A stretch of DNA of 64,000 nt from Symmachiella macrocystis (GTDB lineage Bacteria; Planctomycetota; Planctomycetia; Planctomycetales; Planctomycetaceae). This document shows positions 44,426-52,632 of this stretch, piece by piece (within the stretch, counting starts at the first letter, position 1; each line of letters starts with the position of its first letter). The DNA lies in NCBI RefSeq assembly GCF_007860075.1, contig NZ_SJPP01000002.1, positions 186,001 through 250,000 of the forward strand, written 5' to 3'. The notes below the pieces were generated by a model that was not told the DNA's origin, did not search any database, and saw only the letters and a list, made by a program, of their open reading frames with translations. Position numbers and translations under genes: made by a program.

Positions 44426-44980
44426 ATGCAAAGACTTCAAGCACTCATTCGTTCGCGTGTGACGGCCAACAGTCGTCGCCAAACCATCTGGGATATAGTC
44501 AAGATTGTTGGCTCGCTCAGTCTGGTCTTCGCTCCCGTGGCGGGGCTGATTGTGTGGTTCAGCCACCCGGTCAACGGCGAACATCATGCTCCCGAGGAGA
44601 CTGTCCAATCTGCTCAAGCAGCAAAATCTAAAGAACCAACAGAGGTGTACCTCGGCGAGTTTTCCTCGGTCAGTGGTTCTGCGGAACGCGCGAAGACCAC
44701 TCCCGACAGTGAAGGCATACGCGTGGTGGAGTTCGAAGTCTCAGGGATCATGCGCGGTACGAAAGATGAAGTCATTCATTTCGAACGTCGTTTAGCCGGC
44801 TATCAAAACCGCATCAAGGCGGCGATGACCGAGATTGCCCGCGGGGCGACCGTCGGCGAACTGAATGACGCCATGACCCAATCGTTGCGCGGCAAAATCC
44901 GCAATAAGCTCAATGGCCTCTTCCGAAAACCTGTCTTTGAAGAAGTCGTCTTCGGCCACTTCCGCATGTACGAACTCTAG
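44426..44980 (+). CDS. Single-pass membrane protein with a FliL-like C-terminal domain
   Basis: This 184-residue protein has a basic N-terminus, one transmembrane helix (WDIVKIVGSLSLVFAPVAGLIVWF, about residues 22-45), a linker, and a C-terminal domain. That domain, RVVEFEVSGIMRGTKDEVIHFERRLAGYQNRIKAAMTEIARG through KPVFEEVVFGHFRMYEL, has the beta-alpha-alpha-beta order and spacing of FliL/stomatin-like flagellar proteins. The resemblance is weak and no flagellar gene is near. A similar membrane-anchored protein of unknown role is equally possible. Confidence 0.5.
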   Translation: MQRLQALIRSRVTANSRRQTIWDIVKIVGSLSLVFAPVAGLIVWFSHPVNGEHHAPEETVQSAQAAKSKEPTEVYLGEFSSVSGSAERAKTTPDSEGIRVVEFEVSGIMRGTKDEVIHFERRLAGYQNRIKAAMTEIARGATVGELNDAMTQSLRGKIRNKLNGLFRKPVFEEVVFGHFRMYEL

Positions 44981-44984
44981 CCGC

Positions 44985-45112
44985 CGCAGGGGGGCTTGGT
45001 GCGAGCTTCCGCTCGAGGTGCATGGGCCGCTTCCGTTGGTCGCTGCCTTTTGGGGAACTCGCCTTATGGGCGATGCGGTTGCTGATTGGCATTATTGCTT
45101 GCCGGTTGCATC
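44985..45112. repeat. Intergenic repeat fragment related to the lipA-downstream element
   Basis: This convergent spacer contains GCGAGCTTCCGCTCG (a short palindrome near 45001-45015) and CCGCTTCCGTTGGTCGCTGC at about 45027-45046, close to CCGCTCCCGTTGGTCGCTGC at 9378-9397. It is probably another piece of a dispersed element. Confidence 0.4.
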
Positions 45113-45114
45113 GG

Positions 45115-45972
45115 TCACTTGGCGGCCATGGTTAGGCTCTCGAGCGGCAAGACGCTGTTCATGCTGCCGGAGCGGAAGCCTTCTAAGTCGAGCGTGATGA
45201 ACTTGAACCCCAATGATTTGAAGTGCGTTGTGATTTTGTCGCGGATGTCATCGTTCGCAAAACGCGCAAGCGCTGTAACGGGGACTTCGATCCGGGCTAG
45301 GTCATTCGGTTCGTGACGCACTCGTAACTCGCGTAGGTCCAACGACTCACGCAGGAAGCGTTCTGCATCATCCACGCGCCGCACGCGTTGGGGAGTGACT
45401 TCTAATCCATAGGCAATGCGGCTAGAGAGGCAAGGGCTGGCCGGTTTGTCCCAGATGGGTAACTCCCAATCGGCGGCCAACACGCGTACTTCAGCTTTGG
45501 TGAACTGAGCTTCAATCAACGGACTTCGGACATCGTGTTCACTGGCCGCTTGCATGCCGGGGCGATGATCGCCGCGATCATCGAGGTTGGCGCCATTGAC
45601 AATCACATCAACGTCCAACTGGGCCGCCAGTCCTTCCAACTGTGTGTACAGCTCGGTTTTACAGAAGTAACAGCGGTTCGAGGCGTTTTTGAGGTAGTCG
45701 CTGTTTTCAAATTCCTCGGTCCGCACAATTCGGTGGCGAATTCCGATGAGCGCCGCCAAGCGTTTGGCCTCTTCCAATTCCCCGCCGGCTAGACTGGGAC
45801 TATCGGCGGTCACTGCGACCGCGCGATCTCCACAGGCCAGTTGTGCTGCCTTGGCGACCACCGTGCTGTCGATTCCGGCTGAAAATGCGACCGCCACGCG
45901 CCCATAGCCGGACATAATGCCGAGCAAGGCATCACGCTTTTCAACCAATTGGACGGGGAGGGAATCGGACAT
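45115..45972 (-). CDS. larE: LarE-type ATP-dependent sulfur transferase
   Basis: This 285-residue PP-loop protein has AFSAGIDSTVVAKAA as the ATP loop (family form SGGxDS, with Ala in place of one Gly). Three Cys sit where LarE proteins place their catalytic or cluster Cys: Cys101 and Cys104 in NRCYFCKTE, and Cys181 in KPASPCLSSRIAYG. LarE supplies sulfur to the nickel-pincer cofactor of lactate racemase. The three-Cys type can carry a 4Fe-4S cluster that donates sulfide. No larB, larC or larA is in the window, so the real client is uncertain. Confidence 0.85.
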   Translation of the reverse strand: MSDSLPVQLVEKRDALLGIMSGYGRVAVAFSAGIDSTVVAKAAQLACGDRAVAVTADSPSLAGGELEEAKRLAALIGIRHRIVRTEEFENSDYLKNASNRCYFCKTELYTQLEGLAAQLDVDVIVNGANLDDRGDHRPGMQAASEHDVRSPLIEAQFTKAEVRVLAADWELPIWDKPASPCLSSRIAYGLEVTPQRVRRVDDAERFLRESLDLRELRVRHEPNDLARIEVPVTALARFANDDIRDKITTHFKSLGFKFITLDLEGFRSGSMNSVLPLESLTMAAK

Positions 45973-46146
45973 TACGCGTTCATTTCAACAGGGCGCCATG
46001 CTGGCGGAAACCAAGATCTATGCACCTTCCATTATAACGAGCGCGGCTCGACTGGCAATGAACGTTGCCGCTGCCATTGCGTGGTGTCTACAATGGTTTT
46101 ACGACATTTGATACCTCCCACCTTCAATCTCAATAGGCCTGCCCTC

Positions 46147-47550
46147 ATGCCCGCTTCTGATCGCCGTCAATTTCTGCAATCATCCCTCGGTGCGGTATCC
46201 GCACTCCCATTATTCTCCGGCATGGAAGCACTGCTTGCCGCCGAGTCGACTGAACAAAGCGGCAACATGACGATTGCTCCTTTTCGGTTTGATGTCACGC
46301 CGCCGATGGGACATTCGCTGTGCGGAGGGTGGATCAAACCGGTTGAGGCGGTTGACGACTCGCTGGAAGCGATTGGATTTGTGCTCACCGGTGCGGGGAA
46401 ACCGATCGTGCTGTGCGCCGTCGATTGGACGGGGCTATTGAATGACGCGCACGTACAATGGCGGACGGCCTTAGCCGAGGCAGCCGGGACGACACCCGAA
46501 CGAGTCGCGGTGCAATGTGTGCATCAACACAACGCGCCTTTTGCCTGTCTCGATGCGGAGAAGCTGATTTTGGAGCAGGGGGACCTGCCGCACATTGTGG
46601 AGCTGGATTATTTCGAGGACTGTTTGAAGCGGGGTCGGGGAGCGGTCCAGGAGGCAATGAAATCCGCTCGGCCGGTAACGCACGTTGCGCACGGACAAGC
46701 CAAGGTGGATAAAGTCGCTTCGAATCGACGTGTGTTTCGCGATGAAAACGGCAAAATCAAAGCCATGCGGGGCAGCAGCTGCACGAATGAAGAATTGCGG
46801 GCCTTGCCCGAAGGATTGATTGATCCGTGGCTGAAGACGGTCGCGTATTATGATGGCGACGAAAAAGTGGTGTCCTGCCATTACTATGCGACGCACCCCA
46901 TGAGTTATTACGGCGATGGCCGCGTGAGTAGTGATTTCGCCGGTTTGGCTCGAAAAAAACGCCAAGCCGAACAGCCCGATTGCACACACATCTACTTCAC
47001 CGGGTGCGCCGGCAACATTGCTGCCGGGAAATACAACGATGGTTCCCACGAAGTGCGGCCGATCCTGACCGAGCGTATGTATGACGGCATCGTCAAATCC
47101 GAAGAGTCGCTCAAACCGCAGCCGATCCAACAAGCGTCGTGGCACACGCAAGATATTCTGCCAACACCCCGCGCTAGTCTGTCACAAGAGGATCTCGTCG
47201 CAGAAATCAGTAATCGCGATAACGCGGTCGTCGGCCGCAACCGGCCGTCGTACATGCTGACTTGGTTGCGTCGGGTTGAGAAACAGATTCCCATCGTGCT
47301 CAGTTCGCTGCACGTCAACGACATCGCACTGCTGCATTTACCGGCGGAGTGTTTTATCGAATACCAACTCCACGCACAAAGCCTCGCCCCCAACCGTTTC
47401 GTCGCCACAGCCGCCTACGGTGACGGCGGACCGTGGTATATCCCCACAGCCGCAGAATACCCAAACGGCGGTTACGAAGTCGGCGTCGCATTTTGCGAGC
47501 CGGGGGTGGATGAATTGTTACGGGGCAATAGCGAGAAACTGTTGTCGTAA
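46147..47550 (+). CDS. Tat-exported neutral/alkaline ceramidase-like protein
   Basis: This 467-residue protein starts at ATG 46147 (MPASDRRQFLQSSLGAVSALPLFSG), a twin-arginine signal. The open frame continues upstream to 45949 but there overlaps larE. Family features of the ceramidase N-terminal domain are PFRFDVTPPMGHSLCGG, VAVQCVHQHNAPFAC (metal His), HYYATHPMSYYGDGRVSSDFAG and YFTGCAGNIAAGKYND. The catalytic GDVSPN motif of true neutral ceramidases is not seen, so hydrolysis of ceramide is doubtful. Such proteins are abundant and uncharacterised in planctomycetes. Confidence 0.8.
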   Translation: MPASDRRQFLQSSLGAVSALPLFSGMEALLAAESTEQSGNMTIAPFRFDVTPPMGHSLCGGWIKPVEAVDDSLEAIGFVLTGAGKPIVLCAVDWTGLLNDAHVQWRTALAEAAGTTPERVAVQCVHQHNAPFACLDAEKLILEQGDLPHIVELDYFEDCLKRGRGAVQEAMKSARPVTHVAHGQAKVDKVASNRRVFRDENGKIKAMRGSSCTNEELRALPEGLIDPWLKTVAYYDGDEKVVSCHYYATHPMSYYGDGRVSSDFAGLARKKRQAEQPDCTHIYFTGCAGNIAAGKYNDGSHEVRPILTERMYDGIVKSEESLKPQPIQQASWHTQDILPTPRASLSQEDLVAEISNRDNAVVGRNRPSYMLTWLRRVEKQIPIVLSSLHVNDIALLHLPAECFIEYQLHAQSLAPNRFVATAAYGDGGPWYIPTAAEYPNGGYEVGVAFCEPGVDELLRGNSEKLLS

Positions 47551-47597
47551 AGTGCAAGAACATCGTCCCGGGACGTTGTTCGTTTGGCCCGATCACC

Positions 47598-48683
47598 TCA
47601 CCGGCTGGCGTAGGGGCCGCCGGTGATGGATTCGGCGACGTCGGCTAGACCTTTGCTGAGGCTATCGCCGATCAACTCTGCTGCGCGGAGCGACTGCTCG
47701 CGCGTGAGGTCCAAATGTGTACATGCCCGCAATGACTGCGGCCCGGTGGGATTGATGTTCACGCCCAATTCTCGCAGCCGTGACGATAAAGCGAAGGCGG
47801 AACCATATCCTTCCTCGACGTCGAAGAACACGAGGTTCGTTTCGGGCATTTCAATCTCGATGCCTTCGATCTGTGACAATGCTTCGGCGAATGCGCGGGC
47901 GTTGTCGTGGTCCTCCTGCATGCGGTCGACGTTGTTTTCCAATGCATAAATTGCCGCAGCAGCCACGATGCCGCTTTGGCGCATCGCACCGCCAAATAAC
48001 TTGCGGGCACGGCGGGCGACACGGATTTCCTCTTCGGATCCAATCAGCGCCGATCCCATCGGACAGCCCAGACCTTTGGAGAAACAGACGGAGATCGTAT
48101 CGACCGGCTCGCAGATTTCCTGTGCCGTGTAGCCGCCCGCCACGACGGCGTTGAATAGCCGTGCGCCGTCCATGTGGACCTTCAATCCATTTTCATGCGC
48201 CCAGGCACCGATTTGTTGCATGGCCCCCAATGAATACACGACGCCACCACCGCGATTGGCGGTGTTTTCGACGCAGACCAGTCGCGTGGGGCAAAGGTGT
48301 TGATCGTCGTTGTGGATCTGTCCTTCCAGATCAGACACCTCTAACAAACCGCGGCGTCCGATAATCGGCCGACAGGTCACACCGCTCAGCGCCGCCGGTC
48401 CCCCCGCTTCATAACTGGCGATATGTCCCCAGGCCTCGATCAGCAATTCGTCTCCCGGACGACAATGCACGCGGACACCCATTTGATTCGATTGCGTTCC
48501 CGAACAAGCAAACACGGCCGCTTCCTTGCCCAACCGCTCAGCAATCATGGCCTCCAGTCGGTTGACGGTCGGATCCTCACCCGACATATCGTCCCCCACC
48601 TCCGCATTGGCGATCGCTTCGCGCATGGCGGGGGTCGGTTTGGTCATGGTGTCGCTACGCATTTCGATGATTGCGTCGGGCAT
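47598..48683 (-). CDS. Low-specificity L-threonine aldolase
   Basis: This 361-residue PLP enzyme starts at ATG 48683 (MPDAIIEMRSDTMTKPTPAMREAI). The GTG at 48692 has poorer ribosome-binding-site spacing. EMRSDTMTKPT and VGDDMSGEDPTVNRLE are signatures of the family, HMDGARLFNA carries the PLP Asp, and SVCFSKGLGCPMGS carries the PLP Lys. It cleaves L-threonine or allo-threonine to glycine and acetaldehyde. It is convergent with the ceramidase-like gene. Confidence 0.94.
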   Translation of the reverse strand: MPDAIIEMRSDTMTKPTPAMREAIANAEVGDDMSGEDPTVNRLEAMIAERLGKEAAVFACSGTQSNQMGVRVHCRPGDELLIEAWGHIASYEAGGPAALSGVTCRPIIGRRGLLEVSDLEGQIHNDDQHLCPTRLVCVENTANRGGGVVYSLGAMQQIGAWAHENGLKVHMDGARLFNAVVAGGYTAQEICEPVDTISVCFSKGLGCPMGSALIGSEEEIRVARRARKLFGGAMRQSGIVAAAAIYALENNVDRMQEDHDNARAFAEALSQIEGIEIEMPETNLVFFDVEEGYGSAFALSSRLRELGVNINPTGPQSLRACTHLDLTREQSLRAAELIGDSLSKGLADVAESITGGPYASR

Positions 48684-48928
48684 TTTGCTCACTATCCTGG
48701 TTGGCTGATTAGTTGGGAGACCTTACCGGCAGGCGATTGCGTGCCGCTCGCCTTTTGCCTGTTGGCTCAAGCGATAATGATACTTTAGTCACCCGGCGAG
48801 CGTTGATCAATCACGGCTGGTCCGATCGCCGGAGAGCGTTCGGCGAACTTTACCATCACCAGCCCACTGTATAGGATGCGAGACGAAGATTCTTTTCCGA
48901 GCATATTCCCACAAAACGGCACCCGGTA

Positions 48929-50314
48929 ATGACCGATTCCAGCTCCCAAACACTCAATATTCAAACCATCAATTGCCACAGCGAGGACCCGATTACGGCA
49001 TTATCGGAGTTGCGCCGCAAACTCAGCCCGCAGGGCGATATCGTCTCCGCAGCGGGGCGACAGCGGACGATCGACCTGTTTGGCGCTCCGCTCACGCCGC
49101 AGCAGGTCGTCGAGAAGATCTGCGGCGACGTCCGCGAGCAAGGTTTGCCGGCGGTGCTGGACTATACCGCAAAACTGGACCGCCGCGAACTGGATGTTGA
49201 CACGATGCGGGTGACGGCCGAGGAACTGGCTGACGCCCATGCCGCCGCCGATGAAGAGTATCTGGCCACAATTCGCCGGATTCGCGACAACGTCTTGGAA
49301 TTCCAACAGGCGATTCTTAACCAAGACGTCAGCATCGAACGTGCCAGCGGAGCAGGGCGGGTGGTGCTTGGTCAGCGATATTTGCCGTTGCGACGGATTG
49401 GAGTCTGTATTCCGGGTGGAGCGGCGGCCTATCCGTCGACACTGTTGATGACCGCTGTCCCCGCGCAGGCGGCGGGTGTTCAGGAGATCGCTGTGATTGT
49501 CCCTCCGACTGATTTTGGCGGATACAACGTCGACATTTTGGCCGCCTGCCATGAGTTGGGCATTACGGAAGTCATCCGTGTTGGCGGAGCACAGGGTGTG
49601 GCGGCGCTCGCCTATGGGGTCGAAGGAATTCCCCAGGTCGACAAAATCGTAGGGCCGGGCAATCTGTTCGTCGCCCTGGCTAAGCAGCATGTCTTCGGCG
49701 ACGTCGACATCGATAGCATCGCCGGACCGAGTGAAGTTGTGGTGTTGGCCGACGAAACGGCGCGGGCCGATTTTGTCGCCAGCGATTTGATTTCTCAAGC
49801 CGAACATTCGCCCGGAAGCGGCGTGATGATCACCTGGCATCGGCCGTTGATGGATGCGGTGCGGACGGAATTGATAGCACAACTCGCGCAACTGGAACGG
49901 GGGGACTTGGCCCGGACCAGTTTGGAAGATTATGGCGCACTGATCCTAGCTCGCGACACGGACGAAGCGTGCCGGCTCTCGGACTTGCTCGCGCCGGAGC
50001 ACCTGCATGTCTCCACCGCCAACCCGGAATCGCTGCTGGACAAACTGCAAAACGCCGGTGCGATTTTCCTGGGGCACTACACCCCGGTCGCCGCCGGCGA
50101 TTACGTCGCCGGCCCGTCCCACGTCCTGCCGACCGGCGGCACCGCACGTTTTGCCAATGGATTGTGCGCGAATGATTTTTTGAAACGCTCGTCGATTATC
50201 CGTTACGACGAAGCAAGCTTGCGAGGGGATGCGGGGGATATTTGCCGCATGGCGGACAAGGAAGGGCTGACAGCGCACGGGGCAAGTGTGTCGGTACGGG
50301 TTGGAGAAGAGTAG
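48929..50314 (+). CDS. hisD: Histidinol dehydrogenase HisD
   Basis: This 461-residue enzyme catalyses the last two steps of histidine synthesis. PLRRIGVCIPGGAAAYPSTLLMTAVPAQAAGV is the NAD/substrate region, DKIVGPGNLFVALAKQHVFG and IDSIAGPSEVVVLADETA are diagnostic, and the zinc-binding SQAEHSPGSG and LAPEHLHVSTANPES segments are present. Length is normal. No other his gene is nearby, in keeping with the scattered his genes of planctomycetes. Confidence 0.97.
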   Translation: MTDSSSQTLNIQTINCHSEDPITALSELRRKLSPQGDIVSAAGRQRTIDLFGAPLTPQQVVEKICGDVREQGLPAVLDYTAKLDRRELDVDTMRVTAEELADAHAAADEEYLATIRRIRDNVLEFQQAILNQDVSIERASGAGRVVLGQRYLPLRRIGVCIPGGAAAYPSTLLMTAVPAQAAGVQEIAVIVPPTDFGGYNVDILAACHELGITEVIRVGGAQGVAALAYGVEGIPQVDKIVGPGNLFVALAKQHVFGDVDIDSIAGPSEVVVLADETARADFVASDLISQAEHSPGSGVMITWHRPLMDAVRTELIAQLAQLERGDLARTSLEDYGALILARDTDEACRLSDLLAPEHLHVSTANPESLLDKLQNAGAIFLGHYTPVAAGDYVAGPSHVLPTGGTARFANGLCANDFLKRSSIIRYDEASLRGDAGDICRMADKEGLTAHGASVSVRVGEE

Positions 50315-50361
50315 GGCATTCTCCCGCTTACCGCGAATAATATCCTGGTAAAACCAACATC

Positions 50362-50544
50362 ATGGGAAAACCAAAATTCCGCTATGTCTGCAAAGCGATT
50401 CCAGGCGTCGGTTGGCGCATTTGGAATCGGAAAACTCGCAAATGGTGGGGGAATCCTTTTCGTGATTTCCCCAGTGAGTTGCTTGAAGAACTGAATGGCC
50501 CTAAACGCCCGGACAAATTAGTGGAACTTTGCAAGCGCAAATAA
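50362..50544 (+). CDS. Small basic Trp-rich protein of unknown function
   Basis: This 60-residue reading frame encodes a basic protein with clustered aromatics (GVGWRIWNRKTRKWWGNPFRDFP) and a charged C-terminus. The ribosome binding site is weak (CCTGGTAAAACC region). Its end overlaps the start of the mgtC frame by 16 bp, as in a coupled pair. The amino acid composition looks protein-like, but without homology evidence this remains tentative. Confidence 0.45.
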   Translation: MGKPKFRYVCKAIPGVGWRIWNRKTRKWWGNPFRDFPSELLEELNGPKRPDKLVELCKRK

Positions 50545-50978
50545 AATCCGCCCTACAGACAATCATCATACTGAAATTCATAAATTACAACACCGACATC
50601 ATCTTGCAGCCGCTGGTGGCGGTGTTGTGTGCAGCCGTCTTGGGATTTGAGCGTGAAACACAGGGGAAGGCGGCGGGGTTGCGGACGCAGATGTTGGTGG
50701 GGCTGGGGACGGCTATCTTCACGATGGCCGCCTGGAACCTGCAAGAGCGATTGGCCGATACTGAGGGAGCCACCCGCGTCGATCCTACTCGCGTGATTGC
50801 TGGAATCGTTGGTGGACTGGGATTTCTGGGCGCGGGGTCGATTATCCAGGCGGGGAAATCCATCCGCGGGCTGACGACAGCCGCTACCGTGTTGGTCGTG
50901 GGTGCGGTGGGGATCGCCTGTGGATTGGGGGACTATCTACTGGCACTCGTCGCCACCGGTTTTGCGACCATCATATAG
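50529..50978 (+). CDS. mgtC: MgtC/SapB-family membrane protein, possibly truncated
   Basis: This frame encodes 149 residues from a TTG at 50529, and the true start is uncertain. The membrane domain is typical: LVAVLCAAVLGFERETQGKAAGLRTQMLVGLGTAIFTM and VIAGIVGGLGFLGAGSIIQAGKSIRGLTTAATVLVVGAVGIACGLGDYLLALVAT. The protein then ends at TAG 50976-50978. The same frame continues for 24 codons (VGVGYLEHRTDITDSTK and on) before TAA at 51051, and that text resembles the usual MgtC tail. Either a nonsense mutation shortened the gene or the family member is naturally short. MgtC proteins modulate Mg or phosphate stress and membrane potential. Confidence 0.82.
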   Translation: MQAQIKSALQTIIILKFINYNTDIILQPLVAVLCAAVLGFERETQGKAAGLRTQMLVGLGTAIFTMAAWNLQERLADTEGATRVDPTRVIAGIVGGLGFLGAGSIIQAGKSIRGLTTAATVLVVGAVGIACGLGDYLLALVATGFATII

Positions 50979-51717
50979 GTCGGGGTCGGCTATCTGGAGC
51001 ATCGCACCGACATCACTGACTCCACGAAAAGTCTCCCCTCTAAAGACTCCTAAGGTTGAACTGTTTGCGTCAGGTTCCGCGCAACCGACAGCGAAACATG
51101 GACCTCTCAAGTCGGAGGCGACGATCGCCTGTATCGCCGGTCTGGGAGACGCACGTTAATTGACGTGATTCCCCAACACCTAGGAATGAATGGCTGAAGC
51201 TGCGCGTTTGGGTGCCGTGAATTTTCGAACAAAACCGGCACCGTAGCTGAAAGCCTGCTCTTCACCGCAGGTCTCTGCCCCGATAGCCATCGAAGCGCTA
51301 AGCCTGACGATGGCTCCTCTTGCGAGCACTTTCGAACTCATCGTCCAACCAAACCGGTTCGCTTTGATCAATCGATCATTGGCTGCACTCCTCCCAAAAC
51401 AGCGTCAAGAAGCCTTTACGATTTGCTAAGGAAATGACGATCAAATTGAACATGCCGAAAAGTGAGTCAACAGGTGACTCAAAAGAAAAAAAAAGCAAAA
51501 GTCCATGCAGAATGGCCACTTAGAGGGACCGCTCGGTGTCTAACGTTCCGATTGGCACAGTTTTTCCTAATCCTCTTATTTATCGCAAAGCTACAACAGT
51601 GAGCACGTGATGGGATATGTGGGCCGTGACGCCGGAGAGGATATCTCTGTTGGCATGATTGACATCGTTTGAAGTTTCACCATTTTTTGTTTTGGGCTTA
51701 TCAAGGGGAGAATTTCG
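50979..51717. other. Long gene-poor region upstream of the PEP-CTERM gene
   Basis: 739 bp with no supported gene. A perfect dyad, TGAGTCA (51463-51469), a 5-nt spacer, and TGACTCA (51475-51481), lies about 236 bp upstream of the PEP-CTERM start and could be an operator. An A-run follows at about 51481-51499. The start of this region may be the former mgtC tail. Confidence 0.4.
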
Positions 51718-52461
51718 ATGAAGACAAGTTTAATGCTGAGTGCGGTTGTATTGGTTGCCTGTAGCTTAGATGCACAGGCTGGGTTTATTGACTTCGAAAG
51801 CGGCTACTCCGATCTGGAGATCATCAACAGCGCGATCGACACGGGTGACAATTTGGTCACGATCTCCACCACTGGTAACACCAACTCGGCGTTCTCCTAC
51901 ATTGCTAAGGTTGGAACGCCGCCTCGGACCGGATTTACCACCGGTGGAAATGCCGCAGTCAGTGACGACGAGGCTGTCGACGGTCGGGCGGGAGGGTTCT
52001 TCCTCACCGATGATACCGTGGGTGATGTCGCAATCAATTCGGCGGACTACGTCTTCAGCTTTGCCGATGGCATTACTGACTTGAGTATGGACATCTTCGA
52101 CTTCCGTGTCGATGGGGGAGCACAGAACGTCGGATCGACGGCTACAGCGATGTTGACATTGTTCTCCGATGAGGCGATGACGAACATCGTTGGCATGACC
52201 TCCTTCACAGCGGATTTGCAAAATCAGCCGATCGACGGCAACTGGGAAAACCTGCTGGTCATCGCCGACGGCGTGGCTGTGAAAGCCGTCTTGGATCTGG
52301 GCGGAGTGGATCGCGGTGTGGGTGTCGACAACATCAGCTTCACCACCGAGCCGCCGCCGGTCAATCCGGTTCCCGAACCCTCGTCGTTCGTGCTAATGGG
52401 CCTCGGTGCCATTGGCCTGATCGGCTTCCGCCGTCGCCAACAACGTCGTGCGGCCAAATAA
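51718..52461 (+). CDS. PEP-CTERM sorting-signal protein
   Basis: This 247-residue exported protein has a signal peptide (MKTSLMLSAVVLVACSLDAQA) and a classic C-terminal PEP-CTERM tail: VPEP, a hydrophobic helix (SFVLMGLGAIGLIGF), and a basic end (RRRQQRRAAK). In PEP-CTERM systems an exosortase cuts at this tail and delivers the protein to the envelope or extracellular matrix. The body is acidic and beta-rich with no named domain (FIDFESGYSDLEIIN, VGVDNISF). No exosortase gene is in the window. A terminator follows. Confidence 0.88.
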   Translation: MKTSLMLSAVVLVACSLDAQAGFIDFESGYSDLEIINSAIDTGDNLVTISTTGNTNSAFSYIAKVGTPPRTGFTTGGNAAVSDDEAVDGRAGGFFLTDDTVGDVAINSADYVFSFADGITDLSMDIFDFRVDGGAQNVGSTATAMLTLFSDEAMTNIVGMTSFTADLQNQPIDGNWENLLVIADGVAVKAVLDLGGVDRGVGVDNISFTTEPPPVNPVPEPSSFVLMGLGAIGLIGFRRRQQRRAAK

Positions 52462-52561
52462 CAAACGCATCGCAGCATAAGCTGCAACGAACAACGGATG
52501 CATTATCGAACGACTCCCCGATAATGAGTTGAGGTGCCGGAAGCACCACTAGGCGACCTCA

Positions 52562-52596
52562 AGCCCGGATGACACTGTGTCGTCCGGGCTTTTTTG
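52562..52596 (+). terminator. Rho-independent terminator after the PEP-CTERM gene
   Basis: AGCCCGGA (52562-52569) pairs with TCCGGGCT (52583-52590), extended inward by partial pairing (TGACAC/TGTCG), and is followed by a T-run. It lies about 100 nt after the stop. Confidence 0.85.
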
Positions 52597-52632
52597 TGTT
52601 TGTATCGCGAAATCATCATGCGTGAAACGTTG

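Noticed and set aside
45949-46146. Upstream extension of the ceramidase-like frame
   Set aside because: It overlaps the start of larE on the other strand, and the Tat signal at 46147 marks the natural start.
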